A stretch of DNA of 64,000 nucleotides from Aldehydirespirator sp965248735 (GCA_965248735.1 OZ252146.1:3162001-3226000), one strand, 5' to 3'. Positions 8,840-17,955 are shown, numbered from the stretch's first letter. Notes: generated from the sequence alone by a model not told the origin. Program-made: numbers and translations.

Positions 8840-8979
8840 GGTAGGCCGCCGGTTGGGGCGTGATCGCGACCTGGTTCGACCGCCACGGGCCATGACCCTC
8901 CGCGAGATGCTTCATCCGCCGGCAGGGGGCAGCGCTTGGGCCGATAGCGATACGGCTGTGAATCTGGTTGTCGGCCTGC

Positions 8980-9297
8980 CTACGGGCGCAGGCCGGGCTC
9001 GTACGAGGTGGAGCTGCCGGAGTCAGGGCCTGCTGTGAGGGCAGCAAGGACGGCCAGCGCCGCATAGACGGCACACCAGATGGCGAAGCCGATAGCGAAC
9101 ATGCCGTACGCGTCAGCTCGGCGGCGTCGGTACGCCACCGCGACCAGGACAAGGCCAGCCGCAGCCGCAACAGGCGGAACGAAGAACGTCAGGCCAAACG
9201 CACACGCCGCGCCAACTAGCAGCCACGGCATTCCCGAGCGGAACCGGCCACCGATGGTCGGTACCGAAGGTGCGCCATCGGGCGACCTGTCCGACAC
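8980..9297 (-). CDS. Small membrane protein, unknown function
   Basis: 105 residues with an N-terminal polar stretch (MSDRSPDGAPSVPTIGG) followed by about three hydrophobic segments: MPWLLVGAACAFGLTFFVPP, AAAGLVLVAVAY, then MFAIGFAIWCAVYAALAVLAAL. RRRRAD between the second and third suggests a cytoplasmic loop. The C-terminus is short and polar. No recognised family. It is next to the PH-like gene on the same strand but separated by about 140 bp. Confidence 0.55.
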   Translation of the reverse strand: MSDRSPDGAPSVPTIGGRFRSGMPWLLVGAACAFGLTFFVPPVAAAAGLVLVAVAYRRRRADAYGMFAIGFAIWCAVYAALAVLAALTAGPDSGSSTSYEPGLRP

Positions 9298-9948
9298 GCT
9301 GTGACGGTACCACCCAACCCCCTCCCCTCACGCCCGAGAAACCATGACGGGGGGCGTCCCGCAGCGTGGTGGAAATTGGGGTTGAGCCTCGGTGGTTAGT
9401 TGCCGGGTTGTGAGCTCGGCTGCGGCGGTGGCATCGCGCTCGTGACGGTGGTCACTGAGTTTCTCCAGTTCTGATCACTGAGGTTCTTGACCTGGGGGGT
9501 CGCTGCTGTAGTCCTCGGCGACACGGTGGGCTTCTGTGGCCCAGTAGCGCTTGTGATGCGCCTTTGTGCGCAGGTGCTGAGCGGCCTGAGCCGCCCGGTA
9601 CGACCCTGCCTTGCGTACGGCGCGGGCCTCAAGCTTGCGTGCTTTGACTTCGTAGCGTCGGGCGTTGAACTCAAGCCAGCGCGGTTCACGCCGCCGCCTG
9701 GCACCTCCGAGCATGAGCGGTTTGTCAGCGGCTTCGGGAACTTGACGGGCCGCAGTAGCGTCCAATTACCCATCAAGACACCGGTGCTCTGCTGTTCGTG
9801 GGCCGCCTCGTCGACCCAACCGCGGCGTAGCGGCGGTCGGTGGTCTGCCACTCGTCGTGGAGGTCGGCGAGGATGGCGTCGACAGGTCCGTGACCAACTT
9901 CGAATTCGGTGGGGTTGGGGCGGGAGCGGGTATGCCCGGGAACCAAAC
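9298..9948. other. Degraded region without an intact gene
   Basis: About 650 bp with no convincing complete gene. On the minus strand, about 9800-9905 reads GPVDAILADLHDEWQTTDRRY and then meets a stop. This has the feel of the C-terminal part of an IS256-type transposase, but the match is weak. A basic reverse-strand frame at 9475-9765 (RWLEFNARRYEVKARKLEAR) may be part of the same decayed element. I treat the stretch as mobile-element debris. Confidence 0.35.
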
Positions 9949-11163
9949 ATGGGCGGTGATCGTCGAATTATCGTGGGTGCTGTGAGGGTCGGTCTGGGAG
10001 TGCTGTGTGCGGTGGTGCTGGGCTTGGCGGGATGCGGTCAGGACATGCCGATTGATCTGGCCGAACGCGGCGGTTGGGTAAGGCTGCCCGATCCGCCGCT
10101 GAGTGGCCGCAACGAGGCGAGCATCGTCGGCGTTGGTGACGACGTGATCGTGTTCGGCGGCACCGACTTCCTGTGCCCGCCAGGCGCCGATTGCAGCTTC
10201 GGTGACTCCGTTGCGTTTGCCGACGGAGCGGCCTTCGACCGCTCGTCGAACGAGTGGCGGCCGATAGCGGACCTGCCGGTTCCGACGCTCCGGGCCGCCA
10301 CCGCCGTGCTTGGCGGCCAGGTGTTCGCCCTCACCCGAGGCCTCGGCGCTGTGAACCGCGAACTCATTGCCTATGACGTGAGCGACGACGCCTGGGTACA
10401 GATCGGTCTGCCGTACGAGACTGCCCCGTTCCGGTCGTTCTCAATTGTCGCCACCGATGACGCCATCGTCCTGTATGCGAGCACGGATGAGTATGGCACG
10501 GCGCCGGACTGGGTGTTCGACCCCGCCGACCAGTCGTGGAGCGAACTGCCCGACGATCCCCTCGGCCCCGCTTTCAATCGATCGATGGTCTGGAATGGCG
10601 AAGCGCTCTTCCTCTTCGACAAGGCGCTCGTCGAATCGCCCGGCGGTGCCGACGGGCCGTCCTATACCCGAGCCGCCCGATACCAAGACGGCGCCTGGAC
10701 CGCCCTGCCGACCGCCGAAACCATTGGCCCCGGCCCGGCGCTGGTCGACCGGCATCGGTTGATCGCGCCGGTGCTCGGCTGCGCCGACGGCGGCGACAAC
10801 AACAGCTACGGCCGATGCATTCCCTTCGGTGCAGTGTTCGACACGACCGCCAACGAGTGGGGCGAGCTCCCGAACGCACCGGGAAAGGGCCGCAAAGACA
10901 TCTCGGCGTACGGCGGCGTCTCGGGCACCGACCTAGTCGCCGGAAGCACCCACGGCCCGTTCTTTGACGCCACCACCGACGAGTGGTTTGACCTCCCACC
11001 GCTCGACCCCGAAACCGACCCGAATTTCAGCGACGTCGGGAATCAGAGGTTCGTGACGCGCCGGGCCGCGTCAGTCGGTGACGCGATCGTGGTCGTCGGC
11101 GGCGGCAAGTTCGGCCCCCACGGCGGCGCCCTGCTCGCCGGCGCGTACATGTGGACACCCTGA
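9949..11163 (+). CDS. Kelch/galactose-oxidase-type beta-propeller lipoprotein
   Basis: A 404-residue exported protein. The start ATG at 9949 gives MGGDRRIIVGAVRVGLGVLC, a lipoprotein signal with lipobox LAGC. Repeated kelch-like blades follow, each with a GG or VxVFGG strand and an aromatic-rich strand ending in a W/D motif: VIVFGGTDF..FDRSSNEWRPIADLP, AYDVSDDAWVQIGLP, VFDPADQSWSELPDDP, VFDTTANEWGELPNAPG, FFDATTDEWFDLPPLDP, IVVVGGGKFG. About six blades fit a propeller. Likely surface-attached and binding or structural; no catalytic residues are evident. Monocistronic. Confidence 0.78.
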   Translation: MGGDRRIIVGAVRVGLGVLCAVVLGLAGCGQDMPIDLAERGGWVRLPDPPLSGRNEASIVGVGDDVIVFGGTDFLCPPGADCSFGDSVAFADGAAFDRSSNEWRPIADLPVPTLRAATAVLGGQVFALTRGLGAVNRELIAYDVSDDAWVQIGLPYETAPFRSFSIVATDDAIVLYASTDEYGTAPDWVFDPADQSWSELPDDPLGPAFNRSMVWNGEALFLFDKALVESPGGADGPSYTRAARYQDGAWTALPTAETIGPGPALVDRHRLIAPVLGCADGGDNNSYGRCIPFGAVFDTTANEWGELPNAPGKGRKDISAYGGVSGTDLVAGSTHGPFFDATTDEWFDLPPLDPETDPNFSDVGNQRFVTRRAASVGDAIVVVGGGKFGPHGGALLAGAYMWTP

Positions 11164-11525
11164 CACGCACGAACTCGACAACCAACCGTTCTGCCCAGCG
11201 GCGTCTTCGGTTGCTCACATAGGCCTCCATGATGACTGCGTGCAGCGCGCGGTCGATGCGCTCTCACCGAGGATCACGCCGATGGCCCCCCTAGTGGCGG
11301 ACCCCGTCGACTACCCGAATCCCCACCACATCACGGGACACTGCCCACGGCAGGCCTCCCCCAAGATCAGCGAGCGGTCCAAGTCGGTCGCTGGGCGTGA
11401 GCTCCGTAGAGGCCACTGACCTTGGCGACAGCCACCTCCACACCGAGCCTGTTCTCGCACCTTCAAGCGAGACGACGCGGGCTCATCCTCGCGTCGGCAG
11501 GACACACGCCGGTTAGCGTGACCGC
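11164..11525. other. Intergenic region
   Basis: No convincing gene, RNA or repeat seen in this stretch of about 360 bp. Confidence 0.35.
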
Positions 11526-11660
11526 GTGACGTGGGATGCGGTCCGGCTGCTGGTCAGCATTTGGGCGCTTCCGGCAGCGGTCCTTGTGGCCGCAGTTATT
11601 GCCGTCCGGCTCGCCTACCGTCGGCGCAAGCGGCCTGTATCCCCGCGCCCTGGCCAGTGA
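11526..11660 (+). CDS. Possible small single-pass membrane protein
   Basis: GTG start, 44 codons: VTWDAVRLLVSIWALPAAVL then a continued hydrophobic stretch and a basic tail, YRRRKRPVSPRPGQ. One transmembrane helix with a positive-inside C-terminus is a typical small-membrane-protein design. No clear ribosome site precedes the GTG, and no family is recognised. It is supported only by composition and isolation. Confidence 0.35.
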   Translation: MTWDAVRLLVSIWALPAAVLVAAVIAVRLAYRRRKRPVSPRPGQ

Positions 11661-11807
11661 CCCCGCAGGGGACATGAGCGGGCATCCCCCGCGCGGGCCG
11701 AGAACCCCCTCCAAGCGATCCAGCCCCACCACCCGGGGTACCCACGGAGCCTTCCCTGGGGGTGTCGAACACGAAGGCGTCCATATTGCGAGACGGGCGA
11801 CGCCCGC

Positions 11808-12068
11808 TTAGGACACGAACGACCAGACCGCGTCAGCGGGCAGCAGGGGAAGGTCGGGCAGATCCTCCTCTTCCCAAGTGTCCAGCAGAAGCCCCAGGGC
11901 GCGGGCGGCAGAGATCTCCTCGCGGCGATACAGCTCGAGCACCGCCTTCACGTAGGCGTCCGGAAACAGTGGCGGTGAGAGTTCGTCGGCGACAAGCAGA
12001 TCGAGTTCGACAATGTCGGCCCGACGCGTGCGCGTAACGCGTACGCGTGCAAGCTCCTGGGGCGACAC
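11808..12068 (-). CDS. C-terminal fragment of a regulator- or protease-like protein (probably truncated)
   Basis: A reverse frame of 86 codons. The convincing part is LFPDAYVKAVLELYRREEIS followed by AARALGLLLDTWEEEDLP, like the C-terminal region found after HTH or ImmA/IrrE-type domains in actinobacteria. The N-terminal part (MSPQELARVRVTRTRRADIV) runs into the beginning of the integrase remnant at about 12060, so the original 5' end has probably been replaced. Function unknown. I consider it a partial gene. Confidence 0.4.
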   Translation of the reverse strand: MSPQELARVRVTRTRRADIVELDLLVADELSPPLFPDAYVKAVLELYRREEISAARALGLLLDTWEEEDLPDLPLLPADAVWSFVS

Positions 12069-12675
12069 GATTCCGGTACAGAAGCTGCGGCCCGAGGATC
12101 TCGATACGCTCTATGCCCGGCTGCTCACCGAGGGCAAGCGCAACGGCACAGGAGGCGGCCTGTCGGCGCAGACGGTGCGCAACGTCCACATCACCATCCA
12201 GGGCGCGCTCTCTGACGCCGAGCGCAAAGGCACCGTCGTGCGCAACGTCGCCGACCTCGCGGACGCGCCGACCATCAGCCGCAACAGCCGAACCATGAGC
12301 GTGTGGACCAGCGACGAGCTGCGCGCCTTCCTGGACGCCATCTCCGACCACTACCTGTACCCGCTGTACCTGCTGGCCGCGACCACCGGCATGCGCCGAG
12401 CCGAGACCGCCGGACTGGTGTGGCGCAACGCCGACCTCGAAACAGCCCGCCTCACCGTCAGCCAGCAACTGCTGTCGGTGGAGTACAAACTCATCGAAAG
12501 CGACCTCAAGACCCCCACCAGCCGCCGCACCATCGACCTCGACCCCCACACCGTCACACAACTGCGCGTCCACCGGCGCCGCCAGCTCGAAGATCGCATG
12601 GCCACCGGCCGCCGCCACAAAGACGGCTACGTCTTCGCCAAACCCGACGGCTCCCCCATCCACCCTGTAATGGTT
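12066..12675 (+). pseudogene. Tyrosine recombinase (integrase), 5' part, interrupted by insertion sequence
   Basis: The coding sequence includes the core-binding domain (QKLRPEDLDTLYARLL..SAQTVRNVHITIQGALSDAE) and the start of the catalytic domain with the first Arg in TTGMRRAE and the Lys region DLKTPTSRRTID. The reading frame is lost at about 12672, just before the IS end at 12677. The remaining catalytic part is at 14203-14463. No clear N-terminal start is present at the left junction (about 12060), so that end is missing too. Confidence 0.85.
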
Positions 12676-12752
12676 CTGGGATCGTGTCCGGTTTCGGGTC
12701 GTTGATTACGCAGCGTCGGGGTGGGAGCATGGCGCTGTGGAAGGAGTGTCAG

Positions 12753-13097
12753 ATGACTGATACCTCGAAGTCCTTGGAGCGTAGCGGACGCCGCGGGAGG
12801 CGGCGGTTGTCGCCTGTGCAGAAGTACGAGGCGTTCGTGCAGGTGCTCACCGGTGAGATGACCGTGGTCGAGTGCGCGGACCATTGGGGCGTGGACCGCT
12901 CCACGATCATGCGGGCCCGCGAGGTCGCCAAGCGCGGCGCTCTGGACGCGTTGGCGTCGTCTCGGCCGGGGACGCGCGCCGATGGTGTCGACCCGGAGTT
13001 GGTGATGGCCCGAGACGAGGCGGCCCGGCTGGGCGAGGCGCTCAAGGAGATGGCTGTCAAGGTCACCTTGTTGGAGGGAAAAGAGCGTTGGGGGTGA
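12753..13097 (+). CDS. Transposase OrfA (helix-turn-helix subunit)
   Basis: 114 residues. AAGGAG lies 6 bases before the ATG at 12753, which fixes the start over the in-frame ATG at 12729. RGRRRLSPVQKYEAFVQVLT leads into a helix-turn-helix (ECADHWGVDRSTIMRAREVAKRG), followed by a coiled coil (DEAARLGEALKEMAVKVTLLEGK), as in OrfA of IS3-type elements that bind the terminal repeats. The stop TGA overlaps the GTG of orfB (GTGA), so translation is probably coupled instead of using programmed frameshifting. Confidence 0.85.
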   Translation: MTDTSKSLERSGRRGRRRLSPVQKYEAFVQVLTGEMTVVECADHWGVDRSTIMRAREVAKRGALDALASSRPGTRADGVDPELVMARDEAARLGEALKEMAVKVTLLEGKERWG

Positions 13098-14149
13098 CCG
13101 CCGGCGTGCCCCCGCGTGTCGAGGCCGGCACCAAGGCGGCTCTGTTGGACCTCGTCGACGGCGCCGTCGGGGCGGGCTGGAGCACAGCTCGCGCCTGCGC
13201 CGTGTTGGAGCTCGACGGCCGCCGGTGCCGCCGCTGGCAGCACCGCCGAGGCGCGGGCCGCCTCGACGACAACACTGCGGGCGGCACGGCGTCACATGCC
13301 ATCACCCCAACAGAGCGCCGGGCGATCGTGGAGCTGTTCGAGCGCTGGGGCGACATCGACGGCGGCTACCGCAAGCTCGCGCACCGCGGCTCCTACGAGA
13401 ACCTGGTCTGGGTGTCACCGTCGACGCTGTATCGCGTTCTCGCAGCCCAGGGGCTGGTTCTGCCCGCCCGCCCGCAGCGCGCACCGGCACCGGCGCGGCC
13501 CCTGCCGGACTGGATCCAATGGAAACGCCACCAGATCTGGATCTACGACATAACCCACTTCCCCAGAGCCGGCCGCGTCGCCTACGCCATCCTCGACGTC
13601 GTCACCCGCAAATGGCTCGCCACCCTCGTCACCGCCGAGGAGACCGCCACCCAAGTAGAGGTCGTCTTCACACAAGCCCTCGACACCGAGGGGCTGTGGC
13701 CCGCCGTCGAGGCCCGCCAAGCCGACCGCGCCCGCCGAGGCGACGACAGCGACGAGGAGCCGATCCTGCTGGCAATGTCAGACAACGGACCCCAGATGCG
13801 AGCCGGCACCACCCGGGAGTTCCTGGCCCTCTGCTCCATCGCGTCGCGCTTCGGCCGGCCCGGCACCCCGACGGACCAAGCATGGATCGAGACCCTGTTC
13901 GGCCACGTCAAAACCGAATGGCCCCACCTCGAGAAGATCACCGACCCCAACACGCTGCGAGCAGAGCTCGACATCGCCCGAAACGACTACAACACCCGCC
14001 GCCTGCACGCCTCCCTCGGCTACGTCACCCCCGACGACGAACACCAAGGACGAGGAGAGCGCATCCGCCAGGCCCGCCAAGACGGCCTCACACAGGCCCG
14101 CCTCACCCGCATCGCCTACCATCGCAACAACAAACCCAACCAGCCATGA
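13094..14149 (+). CDS. Transposase OrfB (DDE integrase core)
   Basis: 351 residues from a GTG overlapping the orfA stop. An HTH-like region (TKAALLDLVDGAVGAGWSTA; ERRAIVELFERWGDIDGGYR) precedes an rve integrase core with catalytic D152 (IWIYDITH), D230 (AMSDNGP) and E266 (TDQAWIETLFGHVKTEW). The 35-residue gap between the second Asp and Glu is the DD(35)E signature of IS3-family enzymes. The C-terminal RLHASLGYVTPDDEH is also typical. The gene is intact and may be active. Confidence 0.88.
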   Translation: MTAGVPPRVEAGTKAALLDLVDGAVGAGWSTARACAVLELDGRRCRRWQHRRGAGRLDDNTAGGTASHAITPTERRAIVELFERWGDIDGGYRKLAHRGSYENLVWVSPSTLYRVLAAQGLVLPARPQRAPAPARPLPDWIQWKRHQIWIYDITHFPRAGRVAYAILDVVTRKWLATLVTAEETATQVEVVFTQALDTEGLWPAVEARQADRARRGDDSDEEPILLAMSDNGPQMRAGTTREFLALCSIASRFGRPGTPTDQAWIETLFGHVKTEWPHLEKITDPNTLRAELDIARNDYNTRRLHASLGYVTPDDEHQGRGERIRQARQDGLTQARLTRIAYHRNNKPNQP

Positions 14150-14202
14150 ACACACCCGCCCAATGCGGCGCAATCAAACCCCCGAAAACGGACATTTACT
14201 CA

Positions 14203-14463
14203 GAAGCACCTCAACCCCGACCTCATCAGCCATACCTTCGAACGCCTCCTCGCCAAACTCGACCTGCCCCGCATCCGCCTACACGACCTGCGCCACACCC
14301 ACGCCACCATCCTGATGCAACAAGGCATCAACCCCAAAGTCGTCAGCGAACGCCTCGGCCACGCCAGCGTCTCATTCACCATGGACGTCTACCAACACGT
14401 CCTACCCGGCATGCAAGCCCAAGCCGCCGCCACCTTCGGAACCGCCATCTTCGGCGACAGCTG
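14203..14463 (+). pseudogene. Tyrosine recombinase (integrase), 3' part
   Basis: The catalytic C-terminus resumes right after the IS end: HLNPDLISHTFERLLAKL, then HDLRHTHATILMQQG (His-x-x-Arg), ERLGHASVSFT (second His) and MDVYQHVLPG with the nucleophilic Tyr, ending TGA at 14461-14463. The left part ends SPIHP and this part begins HLNP, so both sides carry the same protein position. Simple insertion does not explain that, and the halves may come from two related integrases. Confidence 0.8.
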
Positions 14464-14825
14464 AGGCCCTACGTCCGGGACTTGGCGGTGCCCCAGGGAG
14501 TGACCGCTTGGGGCCGAATCGAGGTTTCATGGGCCATCGGGACTTTGATCCTGTGGCCTCTGGGCCTCCGGTCGCGTGTGTTGCGCTCAACGCGGCGGGC
14601 CTCATCCAGAATGAAGGCGGTGCGGAATAGTTTCCTCGGCTCCCGCGCAGCCGAGCGAGAGAGCCCTCTCAAGTTAGGTGTTCGACACCGCAGAGCGTAG
14701 ACCGGGTCGGTGGGCACCCAATGGTAGCCCTCGACCAGGGGCAAAGGGTCCGCCGCTCCCCCGCCTCCTAGCAACTTCAGACTAGAGGTCCCCGGTCCAC
14801 GCAGCCGGTGCGAGCCGACGAGCCA
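14464..14825. other. Intergenic region
   Basis: About 360 bp between the integrase remnant and the stop of the Abi-like gene. No gene or repeat that I can support. Confidence 0.35.
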
Positions 14826-15500
14826 TTAGGGGCGGGCGGCGAGCACGGTGAGCGTTCTGCTAGTCGTGGCAATCCAAGCACGATAATCGGAGCATATCCA
14901 GCCTGTCAGTTCCAGTAGGTGCGAGTAATCCCGAGACAGGTTGCGCCGATGGATCGGCTCGTGATGCGCGATCCGGTTTCTAAGGAAGTGGAGGCGCTGC
15001 ATCCGATCTGCCACTTCGGCTCGTACCTGTCGCGGGTTACCAGCCGACGGGTGCAGAGGAAACGCCGACGCCAACGTGGGCACCCACAGTGACGTCAGGT
15101 ACGGGGGCTTGCACAGGTATCGCCAGAATCCGAAACTCAACTCGGCAAGGACCTTGCCGTGAACCTCCGGGAGCTTTCCGCCTCGTGTGGCGCGCCCTCT
15201 GGCAGCGTCGATCTCGTCTCGGGCACGCGATGCGCTCTGACCTGGGAAGAGCTGCGTGCGCCGGTACCACACATCCGGCCACGCCCTGGCGACGCCATAT
15301 TTCACCATTGCATCGTCCACTGCATTGCGGAAGACAACCTCAAGACGGCCCAAATCTTCGTATAGCGCGCTGGCAGCACTGATGTTCCAGTCGTAGAGGC
15401 GGATGGCCGCCTCCACATCGCCGTTGGTCGCTTGCAGGTACGATCCAAGTCTGGTCGTCGTGAGGCGTTGGGCGATTACTTGGAAATTGATGCTTGACAT
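14826..15500 (-). CDS. Abi-like abortive-infection protein (HEPN domain)
   Basis: 224 residues starting MSSINFQVIAQRLTTTRLGS. The protein is helical throughout, with RLYDWNISAASALYEDLGRLEVVFRNAVD near the N-terminus and LSFGFWRYLCK in the middle, both typical of Abi-like (AbiD/AbiF-related) proteins. The HEPN catalytic motif R-x4-H is present as RNRIAH (R174, H179), suggesting RNase activity triggered in phage defence. It is part of a small group with the gene at 15740 and another HEPN gene at 17019. A strong opposite-strand promoter overlaps its start codon. Function is inferred from family. Confidence 0.75.
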   Translation of the reverse strand: MSSINFQVIAQRLTTTRLGSYLQATNGDVEAAIRLYDWNISAASALYEDLGRLEVVFRNAVDDAMVKYGVARAWPDVWYRRTQLFPGQSASRARDEIDAARGRATRGGKLPEVHGKVLAELSFGFWRYLCKPPYLTSLWVPTLASAFPLHPSAGNPRQVRAEVADRMQRLHFLRNRIAHHEPIHRRNLSRDYSHLLELTGWICSDYRAWIATTSRTLTVLAARP

Positions 15501-15521
15501 TTGCTCGGGAGAGCGTATAGT
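15494..15521 (+). promoter_or_regulatory. Sigma-70-type promoter
   Basis: TTGACA at 15494-15499 and TATAGT at 15516-15521, 16 bp apart, on the plus strand. The -35 box overlaps the first codon of the divergent Abi-like gene. It would start transcription about 210 bp before the gene at 15740. The leader contains a stem (CCCCGG..CCGT / ACGG..CCGGGG, 15534-15569) that could be regulatory. Confidence 0.6.
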
Positions 15522-15739
15522 TGTTCTTGAAGACCCCGGAACCGTCCCTGCTCAGGCAAACGGCCGGGGTTACGCCCTTCTGGAGCACGCTCGCCTCTTA
15601 TGGATGAAGCGGGCACGCTCACAAGGTAAGCGATCGGTCCGCTTTTCCTACTGGACCCTCTGTCGCGGGCACGCGATGCCCTAAGCAAGGGAGGCAATCC
15701 TAGGTCGAGCGTCTGACCCTCGAACCGCCGGAGACATTC

Positions 15740-16963
15740 ATGCGTGAGAGTACTGACGTGGAAATCCTGACGACCGGATACGGGGAACGCCGTGGACCCT
15801 TGAGAGCGTCAGCCGTGGTCCGTGAGGCTAGACGTCTCAGCCCAAGCCAACGACGCGTCCTAGGAGTCACCGACTTTCAGATCGATGTCGCAGACCTTTG
15901 TTTTAGCGCCATTCAACTGCTCCTGGACGACCGAGACCCTCGACCCATGCGGGATCGCCTTGAGGATCTCGAAGACCACGCGCTGGACGTGTTCGGCTCA
16001 CTTGACCTGAGACAGCTTGAGATCGACGACGACGGCGATCTCCCCCACTGGTTGCGGCGTGCTTCCGCTCCCGATTACGGACGCTTCGTGCGTCGCTTCC
16101 TCGGAGCAGCGCGTACTGATCGAATGGTCGCAGCTTTCCGACAGGACGGGGAGGTGCTCGCCGTCGCTGTTCGGCGATGCCTGCGCTACCTACTCCCAGT
16201 CGCTGCAGCGGCCGACCGGTGTATCCGCATCCTCTCTCCGGGCCAACAGGCACAGATCGAGGGCGTGGAGGCACTAGCGCGCAGCACAGCCCTCGAACTC
16301 GTGGTGCGACTCGACTCGACGGTGACTCAACTCGAAGCAGACGGCGTGCACCTCGATCCAGGCATTGCCCGACCATCAGAACTCACCGACCTGCCAGGCC
16401 CCATTGGCGAGATGGCGCGTTCGATGGACACGCTCGTGTCCGACCAGAGTGCGGAGATCCTCCAAGGATTCGGGACCATGCTGACACGGAAGGTTCGAGG
16501 AGCGCGAGACGCCTTGGCCTTCTCTTCTGACCCAACATCCCAGGCTGCCAACTCCATCATCGAACTCATTGATCGCACGCTTAGGAGTGCCTTCGACACG
16601 GCATACGTGCTCCGATGGATCGACCGTCATTTCTCATCACGTAGTGCTCAATTGACGCACGAGAAGCACGGGTGTCTACTACCAACGAAACGAGGGAGGG
16701 CCCTCTGCTTCGTCTTTGCTGGGGAAGACCCGACGGAGCACTCGATGATCCACGAGCTTGCAGCCGCTGCCATTGTCGCTGCAAGAGACAATTTGGAGGG
16801 AATCAAGCACGCTGACACGGGTGCTGAGGCTGAAAAGGAGGTAGTGGCCACTCTGCTCGACGCTGTAGAGGGATCCATCGTGCTGGTTTCGCGCGTCGCT
16901 TGGATGGGCGTGGAAGAATCCTCACTGGAGAGTCTCCGCAACCGCCTAGTTCTCGTAGCTTGA
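15740..16963 (+). CDS. Unknown protein in defence-type context
   Basis: 407 residues, not assigned to any family I know. GGAG six bases before the ATG supports the start. The sequence is mostly helical and acidic with no transmembrane segment. Notable parts are QIDVADLCFSAIQLLLDDRDPR, a central region FGTMLTRKVRGARDALAFSS, and a C-terminal KRGRALCFVFAGEDPTEHSM followed by a helix. No nucleotide-binding, nuclease or HEPN motif is evident. It lies between an Abi-like HEPN gene (divergent) and another HEPN gene (convergent). Codon use is less GC-biased than the housekeeping region, which fits horizontal acquisition. Confidence 0.7.
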   Translation: MRESTDVEILTTGYGERRGPLRASAVVREARRLSPSQRRVLGVTDFQIDVADLCFSAIQLLLDDRDPRPMRDRLEDLEDHALDVFGSLDLRQLEIDDDGDLPHWLRRASAPDYGRFVRRFLGAARTDRMVAAFRQDGEVLAVAVRRCLRYLLPVAAAADRCIRILSPGQQAQIEGVEALARSTALELVVRLDSTVTQLEADGVHLDPGIARPSELTDLPGPIGEMARSMDTLVSDQSAEILQGFGTMLTRKVRGARDALAFSSDPTSQAANSIIELIDRTLRSAFDTAYVLRWIDRHFSSRSAQLTHEKHGCLLPTKRGRALCFVFAGEDPTEHSMIHELAAAAIVAARDNLEGIKHADTGAEAEKEVVATLLDAVEGSIVLVSRVAWMGVEESSLESLRNRLVLVA

Positions 16964-17018
16964 ACCCTTGACGTACACGCCTCCGGGGCAACGGTTCAAT
17001 CCGGTTCGGAGGCGGAGG

Positions 17019-17732
17019 TCAGATCGACTGTTGGACGGCCTCCTCAAGACGCGCCAGGAAGAGGTTCACCTGCTGTTCCATCAGACCCGCTCGCTCGCGG
17101 CTGAGCAGATCGTGCTCCCCGTGGGCGGCGTTGTTGCGGAGCCCCGCCATCTGTGTTACGTCCTTGATGTCCTGCTTGCTCAGCACTTCAGCCCGGCGGA
17201 GTTCACGCGCATATGCATCGATGCTTGGTCGTACGGTGACCCTGAGACCGAGTTCTTGAATCGCACCCCGAAGTGCGATCTCAAGAGCTGCTCCGGCCAG
17301 TACGATCGGGGCGGCCGGGACAACTGCCTTGTCCGAATTCAGTGCCCGGACCTGCTCAAGCAGATCTGTTGAAGACACAGCCCGAGCGCTGAAGGACTCC
17401 ACAAGCCGGGGCTCAACCTGGCCGGAATAGACCATGCGAGCCCACTCCTTGACCACGTCGCCTACTGCGCGGGCGCCGCTCTCCATCGACTGATTCTCGC
17501 CGTGGGAGTCGAACACCTCATGAGCGCCCACGGACCAACGAGAATCAGACCCGGTGAATCGCTCCAAGAAGTCCAACGCAGCGGTGGCCCGCGCACGGAT
17601 TCTCCCCTTGGCCTGATGGTCGGCCCGCCAGTAGCCGCCGTGCCCAAAGTCCCCTGCCTGCCAGCCCATCTCCTTGGTGAGGTCCTCAACGTGACCCTCG
17701 GCCCATTCCAGGATCTGCTCAACGGATTCCAT
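17019..17732 (-). CDS. HEPN-domain protein, putative toxin or defence RNase
   Basis: 237 residues from the ATG at 17732. The N-terminal 120 residues are unassigned (MESVEQILEWAEGHVEDLTK onwards). The C-terminal 110 form a helical bundle beginning DLLEQVRALNSDKAVVPAAP and holding the HEPN motif RNNAAH (R199, H204), followed by a long amphipathic helix (LMEQQVNLFLARLEEAV). HEPN proteins with this motif are usually metal-independent RNases in toxin-antitoxin or abortive systems. It ends 55 bp from the convergent unknown gene. No obvious antitoxin partner lies next to it on the same strand. Confidence 0.7.
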   Translation of the reverse strand: MESVEQILEWAEGHVEDLTKEMGWQAGDFGHGGYWRADHQAKGRIRARATAALDFLERFTGSDSRWSVGAHEVFDSHGENQSMESGARAVGDVVKEWARMVYSGQVEPRLVESFSARAVSSTDLLEQVRALNSDKAVVPAAPIVLAGAALEIALRGAIQELGLRVTVRPSIDAYARELRRAEVLSKQDIKDVTQMAGLRNNAAHGEHDLLSRERAGLMEQQVNLFLARLEEAVQQSI

Positions 17733-17955
17733 AGGTCAAGTATCGCAGGATCAACAACTTGATCGTCCCGCTCCCGACGAGCGCCGCGCCAGAGGTAGAT
17801 GGCCTATCTGCCAATCGACGGGCCGAGTAACTCCAGATTCGTGGCTCTCGCGCGTCGTTCGAGGACCATTCTGACACGTCGAATAACGAAGCTTCACAGA
17901 CCGTCCGTTAGAATTTTCGTTAGAAGTTTGGTCGATTTCAGAGTTATCCACAGGT

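Larger units (their letters stand above)
12677..14202 (+). mobile_element. IS3-like (DD35E) insertion sequence with two coupled genes
   Basis: A 1.5-kb element within a tyrosine recombinase gene. The ends form an imperfect inverted repeat: the left end at 12677-12698 contains TGTCCGGTTTCGGG and the right end at 14181-14202 contains the complement of TGTCCGTTTTCGGG, with 5'-TG...CA-3' tips. The two genes overlap by GTGA. No short target duplication is evident beside the tips. Confidence 0.8.
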
